DNA of 37,856 nucleotides, taken from Thalassolituus sp. (GTDB lineage Bacteria; Pseudomonadota; Gammaproteobacteria; Pseudomonadales; Oceanobacteraceae). Position numbers and translations under genes: made by a program. The DNA lies in NCBI GenBank assembly GCA_006212115.1, contig PDUK01000024.1, forward strand, positions 1-37,856, written 5' to 3'. Positions 21,796-30,679 of the stretch are shown piece after piece. The notes beneath the pieces are model-generated. The model was not told where the DNA came from and searched no databases. It saw only the letters and a program-made list of their open reading frames with translations. The first letter of the stretch is position 1, and the number at the start of each line of letters is the position of its first letter.

Positions 21796-22371
21796 TCAGT
21801 TCATGTTCAGCATTTCTTCGCGCATTTCGTCGAACGACTTCTGAGCCTGGAATTTCTGCCACAGGGCTTTTTCGTTGTTCATTGACGTTTTCAGCGCTTC
21901 TTCAGCCAGCTGGTTGACGGTGTCGGCATCGAGGCCAACCAATACAACCATACCACCGCTTGGGGTCGGCATCTGACGGAAGATCTTGCTGCCAGTCAGA
22001 GTCTGCTTGGTGATCTGCTTGGTGGTAACCGAGTTCACCTGATCAACAGTTTCGTCGTCGGCAGTGCCTGTCGTTTCAGCGTACTGCTTAACCATGTTCT
22101 GCACTTCAGCCTGCATGGTCTGAGCAAGTTCAACACGCGCGGCGGTTGCAGCCATCTGCTTCATAAAGTTTGCACCGGCTGCAGATTTGTCGGCATAGCC
22201 AACCGCACTGAGGTCGATATTATCGACCGGCGCACCACATACCCATGCAGGAGCTGGCTGGTTGCTGCCATCTGCGAATACGCACTCTGCAACCTGAGGT
22301 GCAGGTTCAGTTGAGGAACAGGCGACCAATACAGTGGCAGCAGCGGCGGTAAACAGGTGACGGATATTCAT
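21796..22371 (-). CDS. LPP20-like lipoprotein, 191 aa
   Basis: The start is MNIRHLF at 22371, with a good AGGAG before it; the upstream extension is not protein-like. The lipobox is L-V-A-C (lipid on about C18). The mature protein keeps the LPP20 pattern: P-A-W-V-C near the N-terminus, A-V-G-Y-A-D-K-S, then an alanine-rich helical stretch containing A-A-T-A-A-R-V-E-L-A-Q-T, and G-S-K-I-F-R-Q. LPP20-type lipoproteins are outer-membrane or cell-surface proteins often co-inherited with flagellar or envelope genes. No partner is adjacent here. The gene has its own terminator. Confidence 0.8.
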   Translation of the reverse strand: MNIRHLFTAAAATVLVACSSTEPAPQVAECVFADGSNQPAPAWVCGAPVDNIDLSAVGYADKSAAGANFMKQMAATAARVELAQTMQAEVQNMVKQYAETTGTADDETVDQVNSVTTKQITKQTLTGSKIFRQMPTPSGGMVVLVGLDADTVNQLAEEALKTSMNNEKALWQKFQAQKSFDEMREEMLNMN

Positions 22372-22451
22372 CCTTAATCTCCTAGTAAATATGTGAATAC
22401 GCAATCGAGAATAGCCGAAGCTATTTTAAAATACTACCGCGCCCAGTGGCA

Positions 22452-22934
22452 TCAGTGCTGATGTCCGCCGACGCCGTGTGCGTGACCGTGTTCAAGCTCT
22501 TCAGCTGTGGCGGCGCGGACATCCAGGATTTCTACATTGAAGTGCAGGGTTTTGCCTGCAAATGGGTGGTTTGTGTCGACATCGGCCATAAAGCGACCCA
22601 CCTTAACGATGGTTACCTGGCGCTCACCCTGTTCAGTAAATACCGAGGCAACCATGCCTTTTTTCCATTTGCTGGCGCCGCGCAGGTGCTTCACCGGGAC
22701 TCGTTGAACTGAGCCTTCTACACGATGACCATAGCCATTTTCTGGCGTGACGGTGATATCCAGTTTGTCGCCAGCCTGCTTACCTTCCACTGCCTCTTCG
22801 AACCCCGGAATCATGTTCTTGTGACCCTGAAGATACGCAATCGGGTCGTGACCGGCGGTAGACTCAATTTGCTGGCCGTCTTCGTCTTTGAGTGTGTAGT
22901 GCAGTTGGACAACGGTGTCTTTGCTGATGTTCAT
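22452..22934 (-). CDS. slyD: FKBP-type peptidyl-prolyl isomerase SlyD
   Basis: SlyD is a cytoplasmic prolyl isomerase and chaperone with an inserted IF domain. Here the FKBP half begins V-V-Q-L-H-Y-T-L-K-D and the insert-in-flap region runs through N-G-Y-G-H-R-V-E-G. V-D-T-N-H-P-F-A-G-K-T-L-H-F-N-V-E-I is the classic closing strand. The 160-residue protein ends in a short histidine-rich tail (H-G-H-A-H-G-V-G-G-H-Q-H), which in E. coli SlyD binds nickel. The tail here is much shorter than in E. coli, so nickel delivery may be weaker. Divergent from the B12 riboswitch operon. Confidence 0.92.
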   Translation of the reverse strand: MNISKDTVVQLHYTLKDEDGQQIESTAGHDPIAYLQGHKNMIPGFEEAVEGKQAGDKLDITVTPENGYGHRVEGSVQRVPVKHLRGASKWKKGMVASVFTEQGERQVTIVKVGRFMADVDTNHPFAGKTLHFNVEILDVRAATAEELEHGHAHGVGGHQH

Positions 22935-23069
22935 GTTCTGGGTGCCTTTTGTGGAATAAGAACAGGATGCAACTAGAGTGCAGACCTACAAAGTGGTGGA
23001 GTATCGGCGATGGCATTCAAGACTGCAACGCCGGGGCTGCATGCCGGATGTGGCTGTGAGATACTTGCG

Positions 23070-23200
23070 CCACGTCCGGTGCTCGTTATCGAGCCGTGAG
23101 GGGAACCCGGTGCAAATCCGGGGCTGTGCCCGCAACTGTAAGCCAGTCTGTCACTGTGTGTGGTGGCTGGTAAGTCAGGTTACCTCCCGGATGAATCAAC
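23070..23200 (+). promoter_or_regulatory. Cobalamin riboswitch
   Basis: The core includes C-C-G-G-T-G-C followed by GAGCCGTGAGGGGAACCCGG, then TGCAAATCCGGGGC, then CCCGCAACTGTAAGCC, ending with the B12-box-like AAGTCAGGTTACC. These are the conserved aptamer elements in the right order. It lies upstream of an operon of B12 uptake and assembly genes, which it should repress when adenosylcobalamin is bound. Boundaries are approximate. Confidence 0.93.
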
Positions 23201-23222
23201 CCATTGATCGAGCGGGTTACTC

Positions 23223-23297
23223 GATGATGCACTCTCTGTCCGGGCTCTCCGTCAGCGCAACCGGAGTGTGGCCATCATCTTAATGAATGCTTTTTTG
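23223..23297 (+). terminator. Probable riboswitch expression-platform hairpin
   Basis: GATGATG (about 23223) pairs with CATCATC (about 23273), with CACTC/GAGTG and CCGG/CCGG inside. A T run (TTTTTT near 23291) follows some ten bases later. It fits a ligand-controlled terminator, though the gap before the Ts is longer than ideal. Confidence 0.5.
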
Positions 23298-23322
23298 TAA
23301 AAGCCGTTGCAGCGGATAGTCC

Positions 23323-24180
23323 ATGATGGTTCAGCCCTCAGCTTCACCAGCTGGTGTGAGCAAGCCCTACCTCAGTGTTGAACAGCTTACTTTGTCGTTA
23401 GGCCGAAAACCTGTGCTCAAGGATATCTCCTTTGGACTGAGTCGTGGTCGCATGCTCGGAATTGTCGGCCCGAATGGCGCGGGTAAATCGTCTTTGTTGC
23501 GGGCTATCTACTGTTACCGTTACGACCAGAAAGCGCATCTTTCTGGTCAGGTACGGATTGAAGACGTACCGGTTTACACCATGTCGCGGCGAGACCGCGC
23601 CTGCAAAATTGCGGTGGTGTTGCAAGAATCCAATCTGACCTTTGAGGTATCGGTTTTTGATGTCCTCGCCACGGGTCTGACTCCACGAAAATCGTTGCTG
23701 TCTTTTACGTCGGAAAATGATCGGGCGTGTATCCGCAAAGTGGCTGCTGATCTTGATTTAACGGCATTTCTAGAGCGCGATTTCAGCTCCCTTTCGGGCG
23801 GTGAAAAACAGCGCGTGCTGATTGCGCGGGCACTGGTGCAGCAACCCGATATTCTGCTTTTAGATGAGCCAACCAATCATCTCGATATTCAACACCAGAT
23901 CGAGGTACTGGGTTTGGTTCGTTCGTTGGGTGTCACGGTCCTATTGACGATTCACGATCTGAATATGGCCGCGGCGTACTGTGACGAGCTGGTGGTGTTA
24001 TCTCAGGGTGAGCTGATTGCAACGGGCACTCCCAAAGAGGTACTGACCCCAGCATTGATCCAGTCTGTGTTTCAGGTCACGGCGTCCGTCGAGCCCGCTT
24101 CTGGGCCGGGTGATCAGATTCAGGTTGTGTACAGCATGCCTCAGCATGCAGGCACCGTCGAAGAAGTGGGGGCTCGATGA
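23323..24180 (+). CDS. btuD: Cobalamin/corrinoid ABC transporter ATP-binding protein
   Basis: This is the ATPase of a FecCD-type importer. It has Walker A G-P-N-G-A-G-K-S-S (about residues 49-57), a Q-loop V-V-L-Q-E-S, the signature L-S-G-G-E-K-Q-R, Walker B I-L-L-L-D-E-P and the H-loop T-I-H-D. At 285 residues it is the length of FecE/BtuD-type ATPases. It is the first gene behind the cobalamin riboswitch and overlaps the permease gene by four bases (ATGA), so B12 or cobinamide is the likely cargo. The start is taken at the first of two ATGs; 23326 is equally possible. Confidence 0.9.
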   Translation: MMVQPSASPAGVSKPYLSVEQLTLSLGRKPVLKDISFGLSRGRMLGIVGPNGAGKSSLLRAIYCYRYDQKAHLSGQVRIEDVPVYTMSRRDRACKIAVVLQESNLTFEVSVFDVLATGLTPRKSLLSFTSENDRACIRKVAADLDLTAFLERDFSSLSGGEKQRVLIARALVQQPDILLLDEPTNHLDIQHQIEVLGLVRSLGVTVLLTIHDLNMAAAYCDELVVLSQGELIATGTPKEVLTPALIQSVFQVTASVEPASGPGDQIQVVYSMPQHAGTVEEVGAR

Positions 24181-25205
24181 ACCTTCGCTATCCTGCTGTC
24201 GTCTGTCTGACTATTGGCCTGTTGTTGCTGTCGATTCTGGCTGCGGCGGCACAAGGTTCGTTTTCGCTATCCTGGTCAGAGGTGCTTGAGGGCGTGTCGG
24301 TCTGCCTCTGGAATGAGCAGTGTGATGTCTCGCCGATTCAGCAGCAGATTTTATTGGATATCCGCTTGCCGCGAATTCTTATGGCACTGCTAACCGGAGC
24401 TGGATTGGCCATTACCGGGGCGGTATTGCAGTCTGTGACCCGTAATCCACTGGCTGACCCCTATTTATTTGGTATTTCCTCCGGTGCTGCCCTCGGCGCA
24501 GTACTGGCTATGTCATTGATGTCGGGGGCTATTACTGCGACGGGTCTTGGAGTGATTTTTAATGTTACGACTGGCGCGTTGGCTGGAGGAGCATTATCGG
24601 TATTTCTTATGCTGACTCTGGCGGGTAAGTCAGCGGTGCAGGTTGAGAAATTGCTGCTTTCCGGTGTTGCCGTCTCTTTCATGTTGAGTGCCTTTACCAG
24701 TCTCGTGATTTATTACTCCACGCCTGAGACAGCAAGCACTTTATTATTTTGGCTAATGGGCAGTTTCTCCGGTGTTGATTGGTCGGAGTTGTTGCTGCCA
24801 TTCGTCACTGTGGTACTAGGGAGTGCGATATTTTTTGTCTTTTCCCGCTGGCTTTTAGTGATGCAGTTGGGTGAGGAGAGTGCTGCAACGCTTGGTGTAC
24901 CCGTTCATGCTCTGCGTCTGGGCTTGTTGCTGGTCAGCTCGGCAATTACTGCGATATTGGTCGCAGAGGTCGGCGGTATTGGTTTTGTTGGTTTGATGAT
25001 TCCACACATTGTGCGCTTGCTCGTGGGCAATCAACTCCAGCGTGTATTACTGATGTCGTTGCTGGTGGGGGCCATCTTTATGATTTGGGTCGATGTACTG
25101 GCGCATTCTCTACTTCAGGATCAGGTGCTGCCCGTTGGTATCGTGACGTCGGCACTGGGTAGTCTTTTCTTTTTTATTATTCTTAAACGGCGACAAAGCC
25201 GTTGA
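24177..25205 (+). CDS. btuC: Cobalamin/corrinoid ABC transporter permease
   Basis: A hydrophobic protein of 342 residues with about ten transmembrane helices and the FecCD signature: R-L-P-R-I-L-M-A-L-L-T-G-A-G-L-A near residue 60, L-A-D-P-Y-L-F-G-I-S-S-G-A-A-L-G-A near 90, and G-F-V-G-L-M-I-P-H-I-V-R-L near 270. It forms the membrane channel for corrinoid import with the ATPase just upstream and the binding protein at the end of the operon. Stop and start codons overlap with both neighbours. Confidence 0.92.
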   Translation: MNLRYPAVVCLTIGLLLLSILAAAAQGSFSLSWSEVLEGVSVCLWNEQCDVSPIQQQILLDIRLPRILMALLTGAGLAITGAVLQSVTRNPLADPYLFGISSGAALGAVLAMSLMSGAITATGLGVIFNVTTGALAGGALSVFLMLTLAGKSAVQVEKLLLSGVAVSFMLSAFTSLVIYYSTPETASTLLFWLMGSFSGVDWSELLLPFVTVVLGSAIFFVFSRWLLVMQLGEESAATLGVPVHALRLGLLLVSSAITAILVAEVGGIGFVGLMIPHIVRLLVGNQLQRVLLMSLLVGAIFMIWVDVLAHSLLQDQVLPVGIVTSALGSLFFFIILKRRQSR

Positions 25206-26251
25206 TGGCAGGTGTTATGTTTTCTGTGTCCTCTGTTTCCCGCGTTAATGATGCGGCCATTCGTCAACGTATCGATATGAAAACCAAGCCACCGGGTAGC
25301 CTCGGTAGCCTGGAAACGCTGGCCGCTCAGTTGGCTGCCATCACAGGGACGGAAAAAATTCAACTACAAAAGCCAGCCATGCTGGTATTCGCCGCCGATC
25401 ATGGAATTGCATCTGAGGGGGTCAGCATCGCGCCGCCACAGGTGACGCAACAGATGGTGATGAATTTTATCGCGGGTGGTGCGGCGGTGAATTGCTTCTG
25501 CCAAGTTGCGAATATGTCTTTGCATGTGATTGATGCCGGTATGTTGTCTGCGGTAGACAGTCGCCGTGTCATCGACCAGCGTCTCGGTAGCGGCACTGCG
25601 AATATTGCGGTATCTCCGGCGATGTCCCGTGAAACTGCGGAGGCTGGTCTGCAGAAAGGTGCAGATGTGTTACGCGCCCGCCATCAGGAAGGGTCGAATG
25701 TCTTTGCTTTCGGGGAAATGGGTATTGGCAATACCTCGGCGGCGTCGGCCGTATTAGCAGCCCTGTTGGACCTTGATACACAAGAGACCTGTGGACGTGG
25801 AACGGGTATCGACGATGCGGTGTTCGATCGCAAACAACAGCTGCTTGGTCAGGCATTAATCCGTCATCGCAGCATGGACGATGCTTCCGATGCCATTAAT
25901 ATTCTTGCCTCCTTGGGCGGCTTTGAAATCGTGCAGATGACGGGCGCCATGCTGGCAGCCGCAGAAGCTGGAGCGGTCATTATGGTGGATGGTTTTATCG
26001 CTTCTGTTGCGGCACTTTCTGCGGTGCATATTGCGCCTGAAACGCGCGATTATATGGTCTTCTGCCACCGCTCCGAAGAACAGGCGCACCAGCGTATTCT
26101 GGATGCACTCGACGCAACGCCATTGTTAGATCTCGGGCTTCGTTTAGGTGAGGGAACGGGAGCGGCATTGGCGTATCCGCTGCTTCTGTCAGCTCAGTCG
26201 TTCTACAACTGCATGGCCAGTTTTGATGACGCCGGTGTCACTCCGGTATGA
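25205..26251 (+). CDS. cobT: Nicotinate-nucleotide:dimethylbenzimidazole phosphoribosyltransferase
   Basis: CobT activates the lower-ligand base (5,6-dimethylbenzimidazole) using nicotinate mononucleotide. The start is the ATG at 25205, overlapping the btuC stop (TGATG); a TTG three bases earlier is less likely. Conserved pieces are K-P-P-G-S-L-G near residue 28, A-D-H-G-I at 65-69, G-E-M-G-I-G-N-T-S at 170-178, and the catalytic-glutamate region L-G-L-R-L-G-E-G-T-G near the C-terminus. The 348-residue length matches the family. It works with CobU and CobS encoded next to it to assemble the nucleotide loop of B12. Confidence 0.95.
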   Translation: MAGVMFSVSSVSRVNDAAIRQRIDMKTKPPGSLGSLETLAAQLAAITGTEKIQLQKPAMLVFAADHGIASEGVSIAPPQVTQQMVMNFIAGGAAVNCFCQVANMSLHVIDAGMLSAVDSRRVIDQRLGSGTANIAVSPAMSRETAEAGLQKGADVLRARHQEGSNVFAFGEMGIGNTSAASAVLAALLDLDTQETCGRGTGIDDAVFDRKQQLLGQALIRHRSMDDASDAINILASLGGFEIVQMTGAMLAAAEAGAVIMVDGFIASVAALSAVHIAPETRDYMVFCHRSEEQAHQRILDALDATPLLDLGLRLGEGTGAALAYPLLLSAQSFYNCMASFDDAGVTPV

Positions 26252-27021
26252 ATGCGCTTCGTCAGCAACTGAATCTGTGGTGGATCGCGGTGGCATTTTT
26301 TACGCGTATTCCAGTGTCATCCAGTGTCGAGTTCAGTCAGGCTAATCTGAATCGCGCCAGTCGCTATTTTTCTGCAGTGGGCTGGCTGATCGGTTTGATC
26401 TGCGGCGCTGTGCTTTGGGCATTCATGCTGATTTTTCCACAAGATGTTGCAGTGTTGCTGGCAATGATCGTCAGCCTGCTGCTGACAGGGTGTTTCCACG
26501 AAGACGGACTGGCAGACACCTGTGATGGCCTGGGGGGCGGCTGGACGACCGAGCAGAAACTACGAATCATGAAAGATTCACGCGTCGGTACCTATGGCGC
26601 TGCGGCGCTGTGGGTGTCGCTGACGCTGAAGTTTGTATTGTTGTCTCAATTGCTTGAGCCAGTGCTTGCACTAATCATTGCTCATCCTCTTAGTCGAATT
26701 ATTCCTACTCTGTTCATCGCAGTAATGCCCTATGTCTCGGACAGCGATACATCGAAAGCCAAGCCTCTTGCGGAGTCGGGCTCCTGGGTCGACACCGCCA
26801 TCGCGGTGGGTATTGGTTCTGTTGCTCTGCTGTTGGTCCCTGTGGGTAGTGGCGGTGTCGGGATGTTACTGGCCGTGCTGTTTGTGGTTGGTGTTTTGTC
26901 TTTTCTGTTTCTAAAAAAGCAGTTGGGCGGGTTTACAGGTGATGCCCTGGGTGCGGTACAGCAGGTGAGTGAACTGGCGTTATACCTGGCAATGATTCTG
27001 ATAATAGGAAGCGTAGGATGA
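26248..27021 (+). CDS. cobS: Adenosylcobinamide-GDP ribazoletransferase (cobalamin synthase)
   Basis: CobS joins adenosylcobinamide-GDP with alpha-ribazole phosphate in the inner membrane. The protein is hydrophobic with about seven helices and carries the conserved F-F-T-R-I-P near residue 17, the acidic loop H-E-D-G-L-A-D-T-C-D-G-L-G-G-G (about 84-98) and M-K-D-S-R-V-G-T-Y-G-A, which bind magnesium and substrate. Length 257. It overlaps cobT (ATGA) and cobU (ATGA), so translation is probably coupled. Confidence 0.95.
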   Translation: MNALRQQLNLWWIAVAFFTRIPVSSSVEFSQANLNRASRYFSAVGWLIGLICGAVLWAFMLIFPQDVAVLLAMIVSLLLTGCFHEDGLADTCDGLGGGWTTEQKLRIMKDSRVGTYGAAALWVSLTLKFVLLSQLLEPVLALIIAHPLSRIIPTLFIAVMPYVSDSDTSKAKPLAESGSWVDTAIAVGIGSVALLLVPVGSGGVGMLLAVLFVVGVLSFLFLKKQLGGFTGDALGAVQQVSELALYLAMILIIGSVG

Positions 27022-27551
27022 TTCATCTGGTAACGGGCGGTGCGCGCTCGGGCAAAAGTCGCTATGCGGAGGAGCTGGCGTATCAGGATGACGCGGTGAC
27101 CTATGTAGCAACAGCCACCGCTGGTGACGAAGAAATGGCTGAGCGAATTGGTCGCCATCAGAAGGATCGTCCTGATCATTGGGCCTTAATCGAAGAACCC
27201 TTCGAACTGTCGGCCGTGATCCGGGACGCCAGAAATCAAACTTTAGTGATCGATTGCCTGACCCTGTACCTCACAAACTGGCTATGTGATCCCGAGCGCG
27301 ATGCGAATTTCGAAAGCGAAAAGTCGTCACTTATTTCGGCACTGAAAACGCGCTCGCCTGATACCCATATCGTGATAGTTACGAACGAAGTGGGCAGTGG
27401 CATTGTGCCAATGGGGCAATTGAGCCGTCGTTTCAGTGATGAAGCAGGCTGGTTAAATCAGGCAATTGCTCGTGTAGCCGACGACGTTACTCTGGTTGTG
27501 TCGGGGTGCCCTTTGCCTCTTAAACGTCAGGGGCATTTAGTGCATGGTTGA
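27018..27551 (+). CDS. cobU: Adenosylcobinamide kinase / adenosylcobinamide-phosphate guanylyltransferase
   Basis: The bifunctional enzyme phosphorylates adenosylcobinamide and then adds GMP. The P-loop G-G-A-R-S-G-K-S lies near residues 7-14, V-T-Y-V-A-T-A follows, and H-x-x-D-R-P-D-H-W (about 50-58) carries the histidine that is guanylylated. [11 protein letters not shown] closes the active site. Length 177. It overlaps cobS upstream and cobQ downstream by a few bases. Named cobP in Pseudomonas. Confidence 0.95.
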   Translation: MIHLVTGGARSGKSRYAEELAYQDDAVTYVATATAGDEEMAERIGRHQKDRPDHWALIEEPFELSAVIRDARNQTLVIDCLTLYLTNWLCDPERDANFESEKSSLISALKTRSPDTHIVIVTNEVGSGIVPMGQLSRRFSDEAGWLNQAIARVADDVTLVVSGCPLPLKRQGHLVHG

Positions 27552-29058
27552 TACTTCCAGGTCACGCATTACTGGCATCTTAATGGTACAGGGGACGACG
27601 TCCGATGCGGGGAAAAGCCTCTGTGTGACAGCGCTGTGTCGCATATTAAAGCGAAAGGGAATATCGGTCGCGCCGTTCAAACCACAGAATATGGCACTCA
27701 ACAGTGCCGTAACGAACGACGGTGGGGAAATTGGAAGGGCGCAGGCACTTCAGGCCGAAGCCTGTGGCCTCGCATTATCCACTGACTTTAACCCTGTACT
27801 GTTGAAGCCTAATTCGGATATGACCTCGCAGGTCATTATTAATGGGCAGGCCGTTAGTGAGCTGGATGCCCGGCGCTTCGGCAATATTAAAGAACTGGCA
27901 TTTGAGCAAGTGCTCGCCGCGTTCGAGCGACTCAAGCAACAATATGATGTGGTCATTGTTGAAGGGGCAGGTAGCCCCGCGGAAGTGAATCTTCGGAAAA
28001 ACGACATCGCGAACATGGGCTTTGCCGAGGCCGTGGACTGCCCGGTGATTCTGATCTCTGACATTGATCGGGGAGGCGTGTTTGCCCATCTTACCGGGAC
28101 AGTGAATGTCTTATCAGCCAGTGAACAGGCCCGTATTAAAGGTTTTTTGATTAATAAATTCCGCGGACGTATCGAGCTGCTGCAAGACGGTGTTGACTGG
28201 CTGGAAGAGCATGCAGATAAACCCGTATTGGGGGTGTTGCCCTACATTATGGATTTACGGTTGGACGCCGAAGACGGAATTAACCGTGCATTGCATGCCG
28301 GAAACTTAGCTAACCCAGACCAGCAAAGTGTACGTATAAAAATTCCTGTGCTACCGCGTATCAGTAACCATACGGACTTCGAGCCTCTGATGAATCACCC
28401 TCATGTGATACTCGAGTACATCGAGGCGGGTGGCGATCTTGCAGGCGCGGATCTTATTATTTTACCCGGCAGCAAGAGTGTTCAGGCTGATCTTAACTAC
28501 TTGCGAGAGCAAGGATTTGATCATCAGATCAAACGCCACCTGCGTTATGGCGGTAAATTACTGGGTATCTGCGGTGGCTTCCAGATGTTGGGTGACACGC
28601 TATCAGACCCTGATCATATTGAGGGACATCAGGGGAGCAGCGAAGGGCTGGGGCTACTTAGCATGACGACGATACTGGCTCCGTCTAAGCAGCTAAAGAA
28701 TGTCCGTGGAAGCACGATCGATAGCGATACAGAGGTGTCGGTCGTGGGGTATGAGATACATTGCGGTATCAGCCGGGGCGACGCCTTAGACCGACCACTA
28801 TTTTTACTGTGCGATCAGAACGAGCAACAGTATACGGATGGCGCGCGCTCAGAAGATGATCAGATTTGGGGTACGTATGTTCACGGTCTTTTTGATAAAG
28901 CCGAGATGATGTCGCACATACTGTCCTGGGTCTCGGGTAAAACGTTTTATAGCGAAGACTGGCAGGTGGTTCGTGAGAGGGAACTGGATCGGCTTGCGGA
29001 TATATACGAACAACACATCGATCTGAATACACTTTTTGAGATTATTCAGTCGCACTAA
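27544..29058 (+). CDS. cobQ: Cobyric acid synthase
   Basis: This glutamine-dependent amidase converts adenosylcobyrinate a,c-diamide to adenosylcobyric acid. The N-terminal dethiobiotin-synthetase-like domain has the P-loop G-T-T-S-D-A-G-K-S and P-Q-N-M-A-L-N-S. The C-terminal type-1 glutaminase domain has the nucleophile in [10 protein letters not shown] and the histidine in [10 protein letters not shown]. Length 504. It is the only corrin side-chain amidase in this cluster. Its substrate must come from genes outside the window or from imported intermediates. Confidence 0.95.
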   Translation: MVDTSRSRITGILMVQGTTSDAGKSLCVTALCRILKRKGISVAPFKPQNMALNSAVTNDGGEIGRAQALQAEACGLALSTDFNPVLLKPNSDMTSQVIINGQAVSELDARRFGNIKELAFEQVLAAFERLKQQYDVVIVEGAGSPAEVNLRKNDIANMGFAEAVDCPVILISDIDRGGVFAHLTGTVNVLSASEQARIKGFLINKFRGRIELLQDGVDWLEEHADKPVLGVLPYIMDLRLDAEDGINRALHAGNLANPDQQSVRIKIPVLPRISNHTDFEPLMNHPHVILEYIEAGGDLAGADLIILPGSKSVQADLNYLREQGFDHQIKRHLRYGGKLLGICGGFQMLGDTLSDPDHIEGHQGSSEGLGLLSMTTILAPSKQLKNVRGSTIDSDTEVSVVGYEIHCGISRGDALDRPLFLLCDQNEQQYTDGARSEDDQIWGTYVHGLFDKAEMMSHILSWVSGKTFYSEDWQVVRERELDRLADIYEQHIDLNTLFEIIQSH

Positions 29059-29110
29059 ATTCTATTAAACCTGCGTAATTAGCACGCAAAAAGACAGAAA
29101 AGGCGTACAC

Positions 29111-29749
29111 ATGACTGACGACGTAAATAACGATCAGAGCAGTGACAACAAAGAACAGATTAAAAACGAGCGACATAAGAAAAAGTCGCAGAAGCAAAAG
29201 GAAAAGGTAGACGCGGGTATTGCCAAAGCGACCGAAGAACGCGGTATCGTGATTGTTATTACCGGTAATGGCAAAGGTAAGTCTACGTCGGGTTTTGGTA
29301 CGGTCGCACGCGCAGTCGGTCACGGTTACAAAGCCGCCGTGGTGCAGTTTATTAAGGGGCAGTGGGATTGCGGCGAGCGCAATTTGTTGCAACAGAATGG
29401 TGTTCCTTTTGCGGTAATGGGCACAGGCTTTACCTGGGAGACTCAGGACCGCGCTGCCGATATGGCGGCCGCAGAAGAAGTCTGGGCAGAAGCGAAAAAG
29501 TTCTTGGCGGACCCTCAATACCACGTCGTTCTACTCGACGAGCTTACCTACATGCTGGGTTACGACTATCTGAATTCTGAGGAAGTGCTGGACGCCATCC
29601 GTAATCGTCCAGCAGAGCAATCGGTCGTGGTAACTGGCCGCGGTGCAATCAAACCACTGCGTGATCTTGCCGATACCATCAGCGAAATAAAAGATGAAAA
29701 ACATGCTTATCGAGCGGGCATCAAAGCACGTAAAGGAGTTGATTGGTGA
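29111..29749 (+). CDS. cobO: Corrinoid adenosyltransferase
   Basis: CobO/BtuR adds the adenosyl group to Co(I) corrinoids. The P-loop G-N-G-K-G-K-S-T is near residues 53-60, and F-I-K-G-Q-W-D-C-G-E, L-L-D-E-L-T-Y and V-V-T-G-R-G-A follow in the usual order. The C-terminus keeps K-A-R-K-G-V-D-W, typical of the family. The N-terminal roughly 40 residues are lysine- and glutamine-rich and probably flexible; they may be longer than in E. coli BtuR. It lies 52 bases after cobQ, the widest gap in the operon. Confidence 0.93.
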   Translation: MTDDVNNDQSSDNKEQIKNERHKKKSQKQKEKVDAGIAKATEERGIVIVITGNGKGKSTSGFGTVARAVGHGYKAAVVQFIKGQWDCGERNLLQQNGVPFAVMGTGFTWETQDRAADMAAAEEVWAEAKKFLADPQYHVVLLDELTYMLGYDYLNSEEVLDAIRNRPAEQSVVVTGRGAIKPLRDLADTISEIKDEKHAYRAGIKARKGVDW

Positions 29750-30561
29750 GACGGATTATCGTCGCCCTGACGCTGATCTTATGTGCGCCTTTGGCGATGT
29801 CTGTCGAGCGTATCGTGACCTTGTCGCCGTCGTCGACTGAAATGCTGTTTGAGATGGGTGTGGGAGATCGTATTGTCGGAACGGTTGAATATGCCGACTT
29901 CCCGGAGGCCGCGACCCGCATTCCTCGGATTGGCAGCTACGCGGGTATCAATATCGAATCGGTAGTTGCGCTGGAGCCAGATCTGATCGTTGCCTGGAAA
30001 AGCGGGAATAAGGCATCGGATCTTGAAAAGCTGGAATCCCTGGGACTGTCCGTCATTTACATCGACCCTAAAACGATGAGTGCGGTGGCGGACGATATTG
30101 AGCGTCTCGGTACTGCCGTTGGTGAGAGCGAACAGGGCCGGGCAGTGGCGAACCGCTTTCGCGAGCGCTATCAGGATCTACTGGCAACGTATTCGAGTCA
30201 GCGTACCGTTCGTGTGTTTTATCAGCTGTCGTTTGAGCCTCTGAGGACGGTAGGACAGGGTAGTTGGGTGGACGCTTTGATCAAAGATTGCGGTGGGGAA
30301 AATGTATTTGCTGAAGCCAAAGCGCACTACCCTGTGGTGGCATTTGAAAGTGTGATCAGTCGTGATCCAGAAGTGATCATCATGTCGAGCCACACCAGCG
30401 TGACGGATGAGAAAGAGGCTCTATGGGGGGACTGGCCATCGGTAACAGCCGTGAAAAACAATGCCATGATTCCGGTGAACAGCTCGACCTTGCTTCGCGC
30501 GGGCCCTCGCGCAACAGAGGGGCTGGCGCTGCTCTGCCAAGCCATACATCAGGCGCGCTGA
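29746..30561 (+). CDS. btuF: Periplasmic cobalamin-binding protein
   Basis: The start is most likely the GTG at 29746 with AAAGGAG seven to nine bases before it; TTG at 29743 is the alternative. After a signal peptide (A-M-S before V-E-R-I-V), the mature protein has the class III binding-protein pattern: R-I-V-T-L-S-P-S-S-T-E-M-L-F, G-D-R-I-V-G, the I-G-S-Y-A-G-I-N-I-E motif typical of corrinoid-binding proteins, and L-E-P-D-L-I-V-A-W. It delivers corrinoid to BtuCD, encoded at the start of the operon, and overlaps cobO. Confidence 0.92.
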   Translation: MRRIIVALTLILCAPLAMSVERIVTLSPSSTEMLFEMGVGDRIVGTVEYADFPEAATRIPRIGSYAGINIESVVALEPDLIVAWKSGNKASDLEKLESLGLSVIYIDPKTMSAVADDIERLGTAVGESEQGRAVANRFRERYQDLLATYSSQRTVRVFYQLSFEPLRTVGQGSWVDALIKDCGGENVFAEAKAHYPVVAFESVISRDPEVIIMSSHTSVTDEKEALWGDWPSVTAVKNNAMIPVNSSTLLRAGPRATEGLALLCQAIHQAR

Positions 30562-30602
30562 CCTGACTTTCTGTCTGGATAGCCTCAGACATGTGGAGGG
30601 CG

Positions 30603-30630
30603 CTTGAAAAGCCGACAAGCGCCCCCATCT
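30603..30630 (+). promoter_or_regulatory. Heat-shock (sigma32) promoter for hslVU
   Basis: CTTGAAA (30603-30609), a 13-base spacer and CCCCATCT (30623-30630) match the sigma32 consensus almost exactly. hslV starts 50 bases downstream. The promoter lies inside a perfect inverted repeat, GGGCGCTTG (30598-30606) and CAAGCGCCC (30616-30624), which could also form an RNA hairpin at the end of the btuF transcript. Confidence 0.9.
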
Positions 30631-30679
30631 TTCCTACAAGCGACACATCATCTACATCTGAGACACAAGGTACAGAGTT

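Noticed and set aside
30598-30624. Hairpin after btuF as a plain terminator
   Set aside because: There is no T run, and the sequence is better explained as the sigma32 promoter of hslVU. Kept only as a note.
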